A stretch of DNA of 64,000 bases from Carposina sasakii (GCA_014607495.2 CP053152.1:4650001-4714000); one strand, 5' to 3'; positions 11,727 through 23,769 are shown, numbered from the stretch's first letter. Notes: a model not told the origin generated them from the letters alone. Numbers and translations are program-made.

Positions 11727-12447
11727 GTAAGTCCTTTAGGTTGACATACACACGTAGCCACTGACCGCTGAGCACTGAATGACAGAGCCGCAATTGGTTC
11801 AAATTTGCACCCATAAAAATTCCTGAAATCGGCCTTCGGACTATACTTCTATAGGTTATATTTCTATTATTTGAGTGTAAATTACATCGACTAGGAATAC
11901 GCCGTCAGCCTTTTGAAGTTGGACGCTAGCGGTATGTATGTGCTTTCTATATTTCTTATTCTTTTTAATACATAATATATAATCCATTACACCAATTTAT
12001 CCTGTGCTGATGCGAGGCTTCACTAGAATACCTACATTAGCTGCATCAATTTCCACATATGTTTAAGTGTGACGGCAAGGAATCGACCGCAATGTCTACT
12101 ATGAGGAAAATACAGAATAGTCGGTTTAGTTACATACATGAATGTATTTTTACATGCTTTAATCACACGTTTTATATGCTATCATTTTTTTATAGCCGGG
12201 CATTATGTTACACCTAATGGCATTTGAATATGCCAATTTTTGCAGTGTTACCCTAATGACTGGTGCAAAACATGCTATTTATATCAAACGTCATTTTAAA
12301 TGTAAGTAGTAACACAGATATAATAATACTATAGTGTAGTAAGTAGGAAATTCTATGTAATTATTACAAATGTCCGGTGGATGAGGTCTTGGATGTATGT
12401 ATAACCTTGTATTGTGATGGAAGAAAAAAAAATTGTACATTTGGTAT
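11727..12447. other. Possible intron of the 11618 gene; otherwise featureless
   Basis: AT-rich with no recognised element. If the exon at 11618-11726 is real, this begins its first intron. Confidence 0.35.
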
Positions 12448-12905
12448 GCATTTATGTATTTATATCGAAAGATCATAAAATAAAAGAAACATTTGCGAAA
12501 GAAAAACTTCGCTAGCGTGAATACTTTCCGGCATATAACGATTTCAAAATCACAATTTTAGACTTGCCAAAAAACGCTCCATACAAACGGCTACACAAAT
12601 ATGACGACACTCTTTCGTAACTTGTATACGCATAAAAGAACTTTTGTTCTGCAGCTATTTAAAATATTGCGTTTAAAAATATGGTCACAAAGCAAAAGTT
12701 GCTGTAAATGATGCAGGTGGATGTGATGTAATTTTAAATTAATTTTACATTGAAAAATGGACTTGCCCACTTAACTTTGAAGGCTTATTACTACCTCATT
12801 TGGACACATAAACAAATTGTAATTTTACAGATAGGTATGATTTTGTTGATTTATTCTGATAAGCATAAAATGTCATTAAAATTCAACCATAGTAAACATT
12901 GTTAT
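12448..12905 (+). repeat. Dispersed repeat, copy A of a ~450-bp family
   Basis: Closely matches 49060-49510 in the same orientation over about 450 bp, including AAACTTCGCTAGCGTGAA, TTAGACTTGCCA, GTTGCTGTAAATGATGCAGG and ATGGACTTGCCCACTTAACT. No coding potential or termini recognised. The 114-codon frame at 12750-13094 straddles it and is not gene-like. Confidence 0.75.
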
Positions 12906-14094
12906 ATTTCTAAAATGTTTACGTATGCAAAAACTGTCAAAACATTGCGAAAAAAAAGTGTAGCTATGGTTACAAAGCAAATAACTATTATACCTATGAT
13001 TTTTATGTATTTTATCATAGGTACATACAATAAATCTAAACTAATAATAAATCTGTGTTGCAAGTTTGTCTGTACATTAGAAATAAAGCAGTAAAAAAAT
13101 CTTGAGGCCTTTGGAGGGCCAAAAGCAAAAAAGGCGCTCTTAAAATTTGTGCCAGTCTGTCTCTATATTTGGAGTTCATAATGCAAAAATTACTTATTGA
13201 AATTCACTGTTTTACAGTAGGAGGTCTAACTTTAAAATAGTGTATGTTATATCTCAGAAAGACACATTACTGACGTGCAGCTGCAGCCACGTTCGTAATA
13301 GTTTCAAACAAACGCATAAATTAATTCTTTCCGAGGCATGAGCTAAGTGACAATTTTGCAACATTAAAATCTGTACATGAAATAAATTCATTGGTACAGG
13401 CCCGTGACTGGGAACGTGCACGTCTTAACCACTGGGCTATCACCGCTTAATACATACCTATTATATCTCTATAGGTACCCTAGATAAGGGGCATGCCTTC
13501 AGTAGACGTGTATTGCCACAGTGCATCTTGGTATTTAGGCTATGGTCTATTTCTGCCTGTCACACATGCAGACATACATACGTCGGTATATTTGGGTTAT
13601 TGGTGACGCAAATAGAGTCTATAAGCGGCTTCTTTTGGCGCCGAGTCGGGTATGGCTATTGTTGTCTTCAGGTCATTAGTACGGCTTGCTGAAGTATTCT
13701 ATGGAGACTTTGTTGTATCGAATGGGGCAATTAAAGCATGTTTACAGCTGATTTCGGGATTTTATTCTTTGTTTTTATTAAAGAAGGTACCTATTTACCT
13801 TCATCTATATCCGGGTCAGCTTCCCACTCTGTTAATATTTGTATGGAGTCACCGTAGTATGTTTTTCACGAGGAACTTCCTTCAGTTGTAATCTCGTCAT
13901 ACTCACTCTCAGTACAAGTCAAATATCTTTCACATAATCTTTCTAATTACATACTGATTAAAATTTGCGTTATCTCTTCCTATTGTTTTCATGTCCGTTC
14001 CGTACCAAGAAAAACAGTTACCTACTTTATCTTGTAAAATTATTCTTTATATTATGTTGTTTATTTTAGTTGCCATAATAATAATCTTACTAAT
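12906..14094. other. Featureless except a tRNA-like SINE head fragment
   Basis: At 13391-13446 the minus strand reads GCGGTGATAGCCCAGTGGTT, an A-box-like start of a tRNA-derived SINE, followed by a short degenerate stretch; the body is missing. The ORF at 13652-13891 has no support. Confidence 0.45.
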
Positions 14095-14333
14095 ATAATA
14101 TAGTATATAATAATAGTAGGAAATATTATAAACGTGAAAGTTTGTGAGTATGGATGGATAGATGTTTGTTACTCTTTCACGTAAAAACTGCTATAGCGAT
14201 TTTAATAAAATTTGGTATGGAGTTAGCTGACAGCCTGGATTAACACATAGGAAAATATTATAATATTTTCATCCCGGATAATTTCAACATTTTGTTTTTT
14301 CTGTAGACAGACGAAGTCGCGGACGTCCACTAG
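14095..14333 (+). mobile_element. Non-autonomous Helitron (family 1)
   Basis: Starts A|TCTTACTAATATAATAT and ends GCGGACGTCCACTAG|T, as expected of a Helitron (5' TC, 3' CTAG, inserted between A and T, no duplication). Inside are GTTTGTTACTCTTTCACG and ATTTGGTATGGAGTTAGC, shared with 21572-21811 and 30785-30996. No ORF. Confidence 0.85.
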
Positions 14334-14837
14334 TTTATTGATAATATAATAATATCTTTTCTGCAGTAGACCTCTTTTTCTTTTTTAAAGTAGCTTTCTA
14401 ATCCTTACAGGACGACAGATCTAAGATCTTGTATACCTACTCGTACATAGAGGAATATGGTAACACTAGGATAGCGCACATAACCACGTAATTAATTTAC
14501 ATAAAGATCTTGAGGAGGTATGTAAGTATAAGTCATCATAACCAAACTTTCGGGTAAATCTTATATAAAAAGATATAATTTAAATGATTTATGCTTTATG
14601 CTGAAGTAATTACATAATTTTCAATAACTCACATTACAAAAATAATTGACTATTTAATCACCCTTTGAACAATTAATATTTCAATAATAAATTGAAATAT
14701 TATCACAATAACTATGTAAGCAAAAAATTAATAGCTTTCATTTATTTAGAGAGCGATGGTCTTGATTGATGTGATATTTATTTTATACTATCGAAGTCGT
14801 TAACATTTTAGTAAAAGTCTGTTGGTCTCTTTGCATC

Positions 14838-15112
14838 TTCTTCAGCCTATTGCAGTCCACTGCTGGACGTAAGCCTCCCCCAGGGCATGCCACAAGGCTA
14901 CTGACACAGCGGGTTTTGCCCATAGTCACTGCGCTGGGCAGGCGGGTTGATGACCGCAGTGTGATTTACGGACTATGTTGTTATTACGGGAGGCGCTGCT
15001 GCCCACCTCCTGGAAATTCTTAATCACCTCGTAGTACGAGTATACTATACATACGGGCAGGCAGGGGTGGTACAAACTCCACTCTGCCGGCACCACGCGG
15101 CTAAGCATACAT
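14838..15112 (-). mobile_element. RTE-type LINE 3' fragment
   Basis: Minus strand ends ...GGGGGAGGCTTACGTCCAGC then AGTGGACTGC, the same 3' motif as the RTE at 31268-33802. Upstream lies GC-rich untranslated sequence. This is a 5'-truncated insertion with no coding part left. Confidence 0.6.
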
Positions 15113-15350
15113 CTTAGCATACATAATGAAAACCATGGTAATAGATATCATAGATAGAGTTAGGTACCTACTTATTCATTATGAAGGAGCAAAACATGAA
15201 ACTAAACATAAAATTTGTTTCCCTTGTTTTCTCTGGGTAGAGAAGAAAATCAAAAATCTTTCAACTACGGACAATTACCACTCTATAAGTATGTGCTAGA
15301 TTGACTAGCTATAACCAAGCTATTCGGAGAACTACTTATGTATGTATTAC

Positions 15351-15631
15351 CATAGAGGAATAAGATGTAGACATAGGGTGCTAATGTCATACTAACAGTT
15401 TTGATGCATCATTCATTAGACTTTTCGGTGCCTCACAATTCCAGTCCTTGACACTTAGATTGCATTAGGTACTATACGTTACAACACATTAGTAAGGTAG
15501 TACATTATTATACATTACACAAATAGAATCTAAGTGTCAAGGACTGGAATTGTGAGGCACCGAAAAGTCTAATGGTGCATCGAAACAGTTAGTATGACAT
15601 TAGCACTCTATGACATCTTATTCCTCTATAG
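15351..15631. mobile_element. Fold-back MITE with ~110-bp inverted arms
   Basis: Left arm starts CATAGAGGAATAAGATGT and the right arm inverted reads CTATAGAGGAATAAGATGT. The arms remain complementary through GTGCCTCACAATTCCAGTCC and enclose about 60 bp. TATTAC at 15345-15350 and 15632-15637 is the likely target duplication. No ORF. Arm identity suggests fairly recent formation. Confidence 0.75.
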
Positions 15632-16009
15632 TATTACCTAATTCGCTACAGCGCCACTGGAAAAATTGCCTAAGTAATGTATAAAGTGTTTGCGTATTAC
15701 ATTAGAGGAAAGTAATCAAATATGGAATACCATTTTGTTTTTGTGTTATAGAAAAAAAAAATTGTAAATAAAATTTTTTTATTCTTATTTATTATCAGTC
15801 ATACAGTTGCGCTTAAATTATTGACAGTCTTGTTTTACATATATTAATTTGAAACATAAAATTTTCACAAAAACAAAATTAACATAAAGATAGCCAAATA
15901 TGGAATAGGTACCTAAATATGGACTACTATAAAACTATAAATAATAAACTTTTACTTTTATGAGATACTACAGTAACTTTGATCAATTTTAAAAAGTTAC
16001 TTAGGTCAC

Positions 16010-16265
16010 TTGCAAAAATCACATATCCATGTATCGAACTCTGCACCTGCGCAATCACCATGGGTCCAGAGCTCGCACATGAGATATTTGATCTATGTCT
16101 CCCCTCGAATGTCTTGTCTGCTACTACAACATACACTCGCTGCATCTTCTGAGTTAGGAGCTCCCTGTCCTATGACGGCATCAGGTTCACTGTCTGTGTC
16201 AAAGTGTACTTCTAATAGTCCATATTTGGACCCCACGAGCTGTCCATATTCGAAAATTTCAAACT
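16010..16265 (-). pseudogene. Transposase C-terminal remnant with cysteine-rich (PHD-like) tail
   Basis: Minus-strand translation gives EIFEYGQLVGSKYGLLEVHF then DTDSEPDAVIGQG. After a frameshift near 16100 it continues KYLMCELWTHGDCAGAE then FDTWICDFCK and a stop. The C-x-x-W-x-H-x-x-C...W-x-C-x-x-C pattern is the zinc-finger tail seen at the end of many insect pogo-like transposases (family knowledge). The first cysteine pair is incomplete. No intact ORF. Confidence 0.45.
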
Positions 16266-16376
16266 AATCAAAACGTAGGTACTATCAGTTTTTTAACTAA
16301 ACACAATGAGACAAAAAAACCTCTAAGACAATCGAAAAACATTTAATTAATGCATAATCATAAATATACAATATTA

Positions 16377-16674
16377 CTAGCTGACCCGGCAAACGTTGTT
16401 TTGCCATGTAAAAGGGGTTGATCCTAGAGGGGTGAAAATTCATGGTTGTATGTATTTTTGTATACTGTATCATAAAAAAATAAAAACAAAAATTTTTGTA
16501 AAAAAAATATATATTTAGGGGTGGACCACCCTTAACATTTAGGGGGATAAAAAATAGATGTTGTCCGATTCTCCACCCTAACCGATATGCATGCTAAGAT
16601 TTACGAAAATCGGTCGAGCCGTTTCGGAGGAGTTTAACTTCTAACACCGTGACACGAGAATTTTATATATTAGA
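16377..16674 (-). mobile_element. Non-autonomous Helitron (family with GACCCGGCAAACG end)
   Basis: Minus strand: A|TCTAATATATAAAATTCTC ... TTTGCCGGGTCAGCTAG|T. It contains GTTAAACTCCTCCGAAACGG. TC start, CTAG end and A/T flanks fit a Helitron. Inserted into the decayed transposon at 15690-16947. Confidence 0.85.
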
Positions 16675-16947
16675 TTTCCAACTACGTATTGAGAAATACT
16701 TACGTTTTTGGTACTTTAAAAACTTTTCTCACAGCGCTAAAACAAAACAGTCTCACCGTGGCCACAAGCGTCGCCCAACTGACAAGTCGAAACCTGTACG
16801 CGAGTATAATGATGGAAAGAAAAAGAAACAGAAACCACTGTCTTTAGCAAGTAGGAGTATTTGTTTCCGAGAAATGGCGGTATTCCATTTTAGGGATACT
16901 ATTCCATATTTGGTTACTTTTCTCTAAGTATATTACATTCTTTTTAA

Positions 16948-17796
16948 ACCAAACGTATGTAAATCATACGTTTAGTCTTATGTAATTTTTTAGAGTTTCC
17001 ACATTGTTGTCATTTTCCCTAATAACTATCTACGCGCGATTAAAATCACTGTTCTTTTACTTCGTATGATACTTCATTCCTAACCTCCGAACAGAACCGA
17101 ACGGGATGGCGGAGATCTGTGGACGCCTTCTGCCCTATCTAGGGGACATAACTCTCTAGCCTTATGTTAGCCTGAGTATCATTTATTCTTTATTGCATGT
17201 TTTTGCGTAACAATTGAAGAAAACATTGTGTACAACATAGAGTTTAGAAATTAAAGATTCACCGACAATGACAGTTGTAAGTAGTAATTTTAGCGCAAGG
17301 GAGATGATGAAGCTGCCTAAAATTATTTTCTAGCCTTGTGAGAGGCCATAACATACGTGTATGTCTGTAGGTCACCATCACGTGTCGCTTGGCGTTGCAA
17401 CGCATCGTATCCAGTTCGATCTGATTAGCTCTAAATGAGTAGCCATTGATTTTGTCAACAGCCGGCCCTTGCCAAAGCGCCGAGCCTGTCACATGCCAGG
17501 TGCATCCACGTAAACTCAAGATATACGGGTGTGTATTTATGGAAGTGCTTCTGTTGGTATTGATAGTTGTAATTAGGACGGTAGAATTCGCTTTGCGAGG
17601 TCTTCTTATAATTTTGTCGGAGGCTGTGTATTTAGGCGATAGTCCTAAAATAATCCAATTAAACTTTAAATTAACGACACCCCGCCGGCGTCGGGCTGAT
17701 AAATACGAATACATCCAACTAAAGTTAATCCTAATGGTTTAACCAAACAGCGGGCTGGCGATAACCCAAAAAGTTATTAGTCCCACCCGCTCACAA
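16948..17796. other. No supported gene
   Basis: The overlapping frames at 17259-17714 (-) and 17446-17742 (+) are mirror frames of a moderately GC-rich stretch. They lack domains, hydrophobic segments and splice context. They might flank the 17.8-18.2 kb promoter region. Confidence 0.4.
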
Positions 17797-18018
17797 CTAA
17801 GTAGGTGTAATTATTTCGGCTAATATTCTGTCGCTAGCGGCCGTCTCGCCCATCCGAATTATTTTTGTAGCTCGAGGTATTCGCAAACTTTTTAAAAAGT
17901 TATCGAACCTTGCGCACTCGAGGAGCTCCTTGGTGGGCGACGAGGAGGACCCGCCGCCGAGAGCGACAAGGGCCATCACCGCCATCAGAAGGGCCCACAT
18001 GGCTACGGTCGGCCGCAT
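17797..18018 (-). CDS. Candidate 5' exon encoding a signal-peptide N-terminus
   Basis: Minus-strand ATG at 18018 (context ACCAATGC) or 18000 (GCCATGTGG) gives MRPTVAMWALLMAVMALVAL then GGGSSSSPTKELLECARF: a basic start, strongly hydrophobic core, small-residue cleavage zone and Ser-rich mature start, i.e. a convincing secretory signal peptide. The first ~38 codons are GC-rich; composition turns AT-rich after LLECARF, suggesting the exon ends there (possible weak donor AAG|GTTCGA) rather than at the stop at 17797. It lies inside a CpG-rich island, as expected of a first exon. Protein not recognised; the donor is not certain. Confidence 0.45.
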   Translation of the reverse strand: MRPTVAMWALLMAVMALVALGGGSSSSPTKELLECARFDNFLKSLRIPRATKIIRMGETAASDRILAEIITPT

Positions 18019-18250
18019 TGGTCAGTTTCGCGCACTTCACTCTCGCACATCATCCGCTAAGCACTCATCACTTCACGCGCGAGGTCCGAGGAGCAGCGAG
18101 CTCGGCGCGGCACTGCGAGCGCGGGCCAGAGCCGCGGTCACGGGCGCAACCTTCGCAACCCTGGTGACGTCGCGCTACGTATCCGCCGCGACGCGCAGCA
18201 AACGTATGCGACACGGGAACCGCCATCTACTTTTATGCGGCTGAAAATCC
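17900..18250 (-). promoter_or_regulatory. CpG/GC-rich island, probable promoter and 5' leader
   Basis: By far the densest CpG stretch outside mobile elements (many CGCG, GCGCG and CGGCC words), in an otherwise AT-rich window. It sits immediately upstream of the minus-strand signal-peptide ORF. No TATA box is obvious on the minus strand, so a CpG-type promoter is the likeliest reading. Confidence 0.4.
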
Positions 18251-18382
18251 GTGTTGCTAATTTACGAGCCGTCGAATATCAACATTATACACGAGCACTA
18301 ATTTACACTCGGTATTGTTCCGTTTCTGAAATGTTAACATGATAAACAACTTTTGAAAATTATTGCAGAATAAGTATTTGTT

Positions 18383-18426
18383 CAATCTCTAATGTAGTAA
18401 GATTTAATCTTACTACATAAGAGATT
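18383..18426. repeat. Near-perfect 21-bp-arm palindrome
   Basis: AATCTCTAATGTAGTAAGAT on the left pairs with ATCTTACTACATAAGAGATT on the right across a tiny loop, with one mismatch. No U-run or gene next to it. Could be the remains of a fold-back MITE. Confidence 0.7.
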
Positions 18427-20907
18427 CATAATTGTACATTTAATGTTCAGGCTACAATTATGAAGTTCTGGGTGGTGACGGCATGTTGCGGTCGCGTGAC
18501 AAGCACTGCCGTGCCCAAAGGTTAGAGACAAACATTCGACTTTGCAAATTTACTCCATAGTATCCAAAACAGTAACAAAAGCAATTTCGCCTGCCTAAAA
18601 AAGTTTTAACATGCTACGCCCTGCGTAGTCACCCGCGATAATATATGACCTAGCTCAAATACGGGACTGTTTGCGAAGACTGATCTTAAAATTATGCAGG
18701 TGAGGAAATCATAAGTCATAAACTACCATAGGGTTCAAATAAGACGGTTCCAACGATATGACGTCACGAATCCGAATCATAAGATATTCAAGATATGATT
18801 TGTTCGCCTCGCTATCAATTTCATTCATCAAGGACTTGCGTGATGAAGCGGGGCTTCGTTTAATTTTGCCATAGCTCTGCAGATATAGAAATAGAGTCGG
18901 GAGAAAGTTCAATCAAAACTTTATTTAGTGATATTAGGCACACCGACTAAATTACAAAATAGTTATTTCCAGCATGCTATTGTTGGCTGATGTTAGAAAG
19001 TTCACTTAACATAGTTCACGAATGACCTGTGCACAGAGAGAACCTAGTTCTTAATTAAATTCAGGTAAAGATAGGACTTCGGGCATACTCGTACCTATAC
19101 GTAATGTGAATTATAAAATTATTAAAAAAGAAATGGAAAAAATTCTTCGTAATGTTAAGGCGAGGTACTAGTAGACAGGCGAAAAACACCTTTCGCTAGA
19201 ACAAATTGTTTTGGTATTTACAACTAACTATCGATCTTGAAAATAATACTCAACATACATAAAGATATTGTCTAAGAATGTGCTAATTCGTTACACGATA
19301 GTTTATAGTTTGCTCGATAGAATATTATCTCAAAAAAATCTCAATATAAAATCTAAAACAAATAGTTTGATAATAAAATGTCTGACTTCCCAAATAATTT
19401 TTATATAGAAATATCCCTTTTTAATTACTACAGGGAACCTGCTAAAATTTAGGTTTCACTTCATTCATAAAATTAGTAAATTATCAAAAAAAGCAAAATT
19501 CTACAAAAATTTCCGACTTTCCATCCTCGTTTGGTAACTTTAGTACTGCGCATGGTATTGTCATTGTAGTCGTATGTAGGGTGGATTTTATTTGATCAAG
19601 CAAGCGAGCAAGCTCTTCTCGTTTGTCAGGTAGATATCTATTTCAATTAAACGAATGAGAAATTTTTCCTGTTACTTACTATATATATGCACACGAGGTT
19701 TACCTTTATTGTTAGAGTGGGACACACTCCAAATTAAAGCGCATGTAATCAAGCAGAAAAACATTTAATAATTAAAAGGGTTTTCATTGTTCCGTGTTTA
19801 TTAAACAATCAGTTTTCAACAGTTTGTATATAAGGTATACAAGTATATAAGGTATGCGTTTTTTTTAGGGTTTTGTCACCAAAGTAGTTAGTTACTCTGG
19901 GTACCTCAAATTTGCCTGCTGATACCGACCTCGTAACATGACTGTGGCTCAACTGTGTGAGACTATGCTCTTGCTTGCTACAGTTATTTATTATTAACAT
20001 GTATTTATGCTTCAAACTAACCGGAATAATTTTACAGATTTTAAAAAGCTTACGATAATCTTCTATGTTATTTTTTATTTTGTTATTACTAAAAGCCGAC
20101 GGCAACTTTATTTTGAAAATCATCTATTGTTTAAAATTTTGTTTTCGATTCATTATTTAAGGCCTACTTAAACGAACTACACTATTTTTTTTCCTGGAAA
20201 AAAAAAATCGCAATATTTTGGAAATTTCCTGCGATTTTTTTTTGTGGTTTTTGACTCAGAATCTTGGTTTGAAGTTACCATATCAATATTTTCCTGGCTG
20301 TCACAAATACCCTGTATAATAATAGCCTAAGGTTGTCTTACCAGTGAACCCCGAAATAAATATTCGAAATATTAATTTACCTATAGTTATGTATAGGTAA
20401 ATTATGGCCAAGTCGAGACAATGGTAGAGTCAAGCTTCTATGTTTATACGCCCTGTGTTGAATCAAAACTAACAACCATTTTTTAAAATGTATAGCTTGA
20501 TTTCGGTAATACAAGAATTGGACATGGAAGGCTTATCGTAATGAGCAGTGAATAAATTATACCTTGCAACAACTGTACCAAAAGGACCAAGCCACGCATT
20601 CCGAATAAGTCGTAGCATAGTCATAGAGAGTATTTCTGTATCTAGCTAGAGATAGGTTTAGACTTCCTATTCCATTAGAAAGTAGGCCATATTAGTTACG
20701 ATACATATAATGCGAATGTTTTTGCATCAATATTATGTAGAAGTATGTTGAGGCACTTGGTGGGATTCACCGTGTCCCTGTTATACAACTAGTCGATTAG
20801 TCTTACAATGAAACGTAGTTTTATATTTTTCTTGCATCATATATTTAGGTGTTAAAGTTTACTTTTCTTTATTTTACAATAGTTTATTCTGTTACCCTTA
20901 AACGCTC
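18427..20907. other. Featureless apart from small palindromes and a SINE tail
   Basis: 19112-19148 matches only the tail of the short SINE family (ATAAAATTATTAA...GAAATGGAAAAAATTCTTC), a 5'-truncated copy. 20373-20404 is a perfect 13-bp-arm palindrome (TAATTTACCTATA). 20193-20236 has AAAATCGCA/TGCGATTTT arms. No gene. Confidence 0.5.
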
Positions 20908-21455
20908 AGTGTTGCCACCTCGGTTTTTGGAAAAGGGCAGTCAGACAAGCTAAAAAGGGCTAGTTTTAGCAAAAGTAATGCTAGAAAGGGCTAAACATAG
21001 GCAAATACAAACGCAAAAGTTAATATTTATTTGTATATGAAACGAATTTAGTATTATTATTTATTGATAATTTAGTACATAGACCTACTCAAAGTAGTAT
21101 TATTAAAGATTTTTTCCAAGAGTTTTTTTTTTATAAGAATGAGTTGAGGTAGATAGGTACCTATTTAAAAAATCTGTTATACTTAGAAAGAAACTTGGGG
21201 ATTCCCCAGTAAAGAAGCAGAAAGATTAGGTAGGGTTACCAATATTGCTATAAAAAACTAAAAATATACCGAATGATTGATCATTCATGATTCAGTGACC
21301 GGTGAAAATTGTTTCATAAGGTGATAATCGTGGTGCGAAGTTTTCGTATCGCTTGAAAAGGGCTAGATTGCTCTTTTCGTGCTAAAACAATAAAAAACGA
21401 GTTCAACAGTAAAAAGTGCTATATCTAGCCCGAAAAGGGCTAAGGTAACACGCAT
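20908..21455. mobile_element. Possible decayed hAT-like non-autonomous element
   Basis: Left edge CAGTGTTGCCACCT resembles a hAT terminus; the right edge inverted gives GTGTTACCTTAGCCC. AAAAGGGCTA-type words recur four times inside. I see no clean 8-bp duplication, so the boundaries are tentative. Confidence 0.25.
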
Positions 21456-21571
21456 GTTATTCATCAGCTTAACCTCAATTTTACTCAGCTACCTAATCCT
21501 TGATCCTGGATAGGGTGAATGCGATATGATAGCAGGTCGCAAAATTATCATTCTCACCAAAAAAGGAAAGA

Positions 21572-21811
21572 TCCTGCTGATATTATAAACGCGAGTTTAT
21601 AAAGTTTGTAAGTATGGATGGATGGATGTTTGTTACTCTTTCATGTAAAAACGGCTGGAGCGATTTTAATAAAATTTGGTATGGAGTTAGCTGACACCCT
21701 AGATTAACACATAGGCTACTTTTTATCTCTGGAAAATATTTTTATCCCGGATAATTTAGACATTTTGTTTTTTCTGCAATCCACGCGGACGAAGTGGCGG
21801 GCGTCCACTAG
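21572..21811 (+). mobile_element. Non-autonomous Helitron (family 1)
   Basis: A|TCCTGCTGATATTATAAAC ... CACGCGGACGAAGTGGCGGG then CGTCCACTAG|T. Same body as 14095-14333. Complete ends with A/T flanks; no coding capacity. Confidence 0.87.
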
Positions 21812-23239
21812 TATTAAATATTTTCGCAAATAATATTTCTTTTATTACTTTATTAGCTATTCTCATGGCCTTGCTCTGTAAACTGTAAGAAGTGAACTAT
21901 TAAGTAAAGTTGAGGTAAATTAGCATTCACGACAGATTGCCGCTCGTAAAACTGAGTTACCGTATGTTTATAGCCGTGGTCGTGGAGACGTGATGGTGGT
22001 CACAGTTGTACACCAAAGTCAAATACCAAACTTTACAGATCTAAGCCAACACTTATAGTTACCTTGAGGGAATCCGGCCGTGTAGTAGAATACTATCGAA
22101 TGACACATGCCGAATATTGAATAATATGAAATATATTTTTCATTCTAGTACTTCGCATAATATTTTAAATTTATTGTAGGGTTCCAATATATTAGATATA
22201 AGCTGAGGTGCTAGTTCAAACATAATATCTATGCAGAAATGGTAACGACATCCTTAGGGTATACTCGTACCTCCTAAACCATGCATCTCTTATTTTATAG
22301 AGATCAAATCAACATATAGCTATTGAGGCTGTATCATTTCATTTGTTTCACGTTATTTTTATTGGATCTAAAGTGTGAGCGGAAAAGAAACTACAAATGA
22401 AATAATTATCTATAAATAACTACACAGTCTCGCGAAAACAAGATAATACGTGAGACATTTTAGGTTACGCAATTTTAATATTTGTTTGCATATGTATGTA
22501 TAACGAAGTGGCACCATGTGGTTCTATCGGCTCTTGGTGTTCTGCCTACCCCGTACGTAAGGGATACTCGTAAAGGCGTGATTATATGTATAGCTACTTA
22601 TATGTATTATATATAACTTTTAGTGCGATTCGTCGAATCAGAGGTACCTGCTTAGACGTTGTAGGTAAACGCTCAATAAAGCATAATACTACGAATCGAT
22701 TTTTGAATATTATTAATCTATAGGAAATATTTTGGTGAAGTCTTTACGACATTTTTGGTAGTTTTGGAAATCAAAGGTTGGTTGTACGGTGTACCTACAT
22801 ACAACTACAAGTATGGACGATAAGTAGAGGTACATCGCAGGATTAATTTGTCCTAACTTTCTGCTGGTTTAGATTAACAATAAATAAAGTATTAACTCAA
22901 ATATCAAGTTTATTGATACTTTATCAATGTTTAATTTGAAATTGCCTATGTTACAACATCATTATACCTACTTTCTATAAAATAATCGAAGAACGCTATG
23001 CTGTATGTGTTATGCTGTTCAGTTAAACTTTTGTAGCTACTCCGCGCATGTTAGAACTGTGCGTCGGCAGCTACATACACGTGCGAGCAAGATAACAATA
23101 TCAACCATCTCCTTCGTACCTATCGTTGCGATCGTTTGTGATTGGTCAATTTAATTTATTACTTCTTACACCACCTTAGTTCATAAGTACCTAGCCTACG
23201 TTTAAATATAAGCGAAATTTCTAAAATTCACATAGAAAG
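21812..23239. other. No gene; one SINE-tail fragment
   Basis: 22508-22615 carries GTGGCACCATGTGGTTCTAT, CTGCCTACCCCGTACG and GTGATTATATGTAT, the 3' portion of a SINE-like family also found at 26519-26645, 44949-45006 and 57136-57228. The remainder is plain AT-rich DNA. Confidence 0.55.
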
Positions 23240-23645
23240 TGGCGCCCCGTCGGAGGGACGCTGCACTAACCTCATAAATGCATACACACCAGGCAGGTGA
23301 CTGACCAAGTAGGCAGCGCTGTCCTGACCTTCCATGGCCAACACAATCCCCGCCGTAGTTCTTTCGAGGGTTCTTTAGCGGCGGGTTCTTACTTGGAACC
23401 CTTAGTAGGTAGAATCATAGTAGGACACTGCTGGGACATGATCCCTACCAGTCATCCTATAAAAAGTCATTTAACTATTTGTTTAACTCCCCAATGCGAC
23501 AATATCCCAGCGCAACTGGGATGCACAGGTCGCGTAGTCCTAAAAACTTTCGATTGTGCGCCTTCAGCGCACGCCACCTAGCTCGGTGAAGATGGAAAAG
23601 CCCTTCAGGCTACCATCATTTGTCATTCAAAAAAAAAAAAAAAAG
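23240..23645 (+). mobile_element. Poly(A) LINE 3' end (family X)
   Basis: Contains TTTCGAGGGTTCTTTAGCGG, AACCCTTAGTAGGTAGA, GTGCGCCTTCAGCGCAC and CCCTTCAGGCTACCATCAT, and ends in a ~17-bp A run (23629-23645). The same block recurs at 46305-46565, also ending in poly(A). This is a 5'-truncated non-LTR element's 3' UTR. The 94-codon frame at 23297-23581 lies in it and is not conserved in the other copy. Confidence 0.65.
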
Positions 23646-23769
23646 TTCTAACATGCGCGGAGTAGCTACACATTCCTCCACTGTAATACCATTGACTAGT
23701 AAAACGTTTCCTGTGCTCGAATATAGAATAAGTAGTCCATCACATATTTCGATTCTACATCTGATAATA

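Larger units (their letters stand above)
15690..16947 (-). mobile_element. Decayed DNA transposon interrupted by a Helitron
   Basis: Related inverted ends: left ATTAGAGGAAAGTAATCAAA and right (inverted) CTTAGAGAAAAGTAACCAAA, both followed by TATGGAATA. Further ATATGGA motifs near 15896-15925 and 16225-16250 may be subterminal transposase sites. A broken C-terminal transposase piece lies at 16010-16265. A 298-bp Helitron (16377-16674) splits the element. Superfamily is uncertain; a cysteine-rich C-terminus suggests a pogo/Tc1-like transposase. Confidence 0.5.

Noticed and set aside
12750..13094. 114-codon plus ORF
   Set aside because: Straddles the end of a dispersed repeat, and the frame is not maintained in the second copy near 49380.
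17259..17742. 151-codon minus ORF and overlapping 98-codon plus ORF
   Set aside because: Mirror-strand frames in moderately GC-rich DNA; no domain, signal peptide, repeat conservation or splice context.
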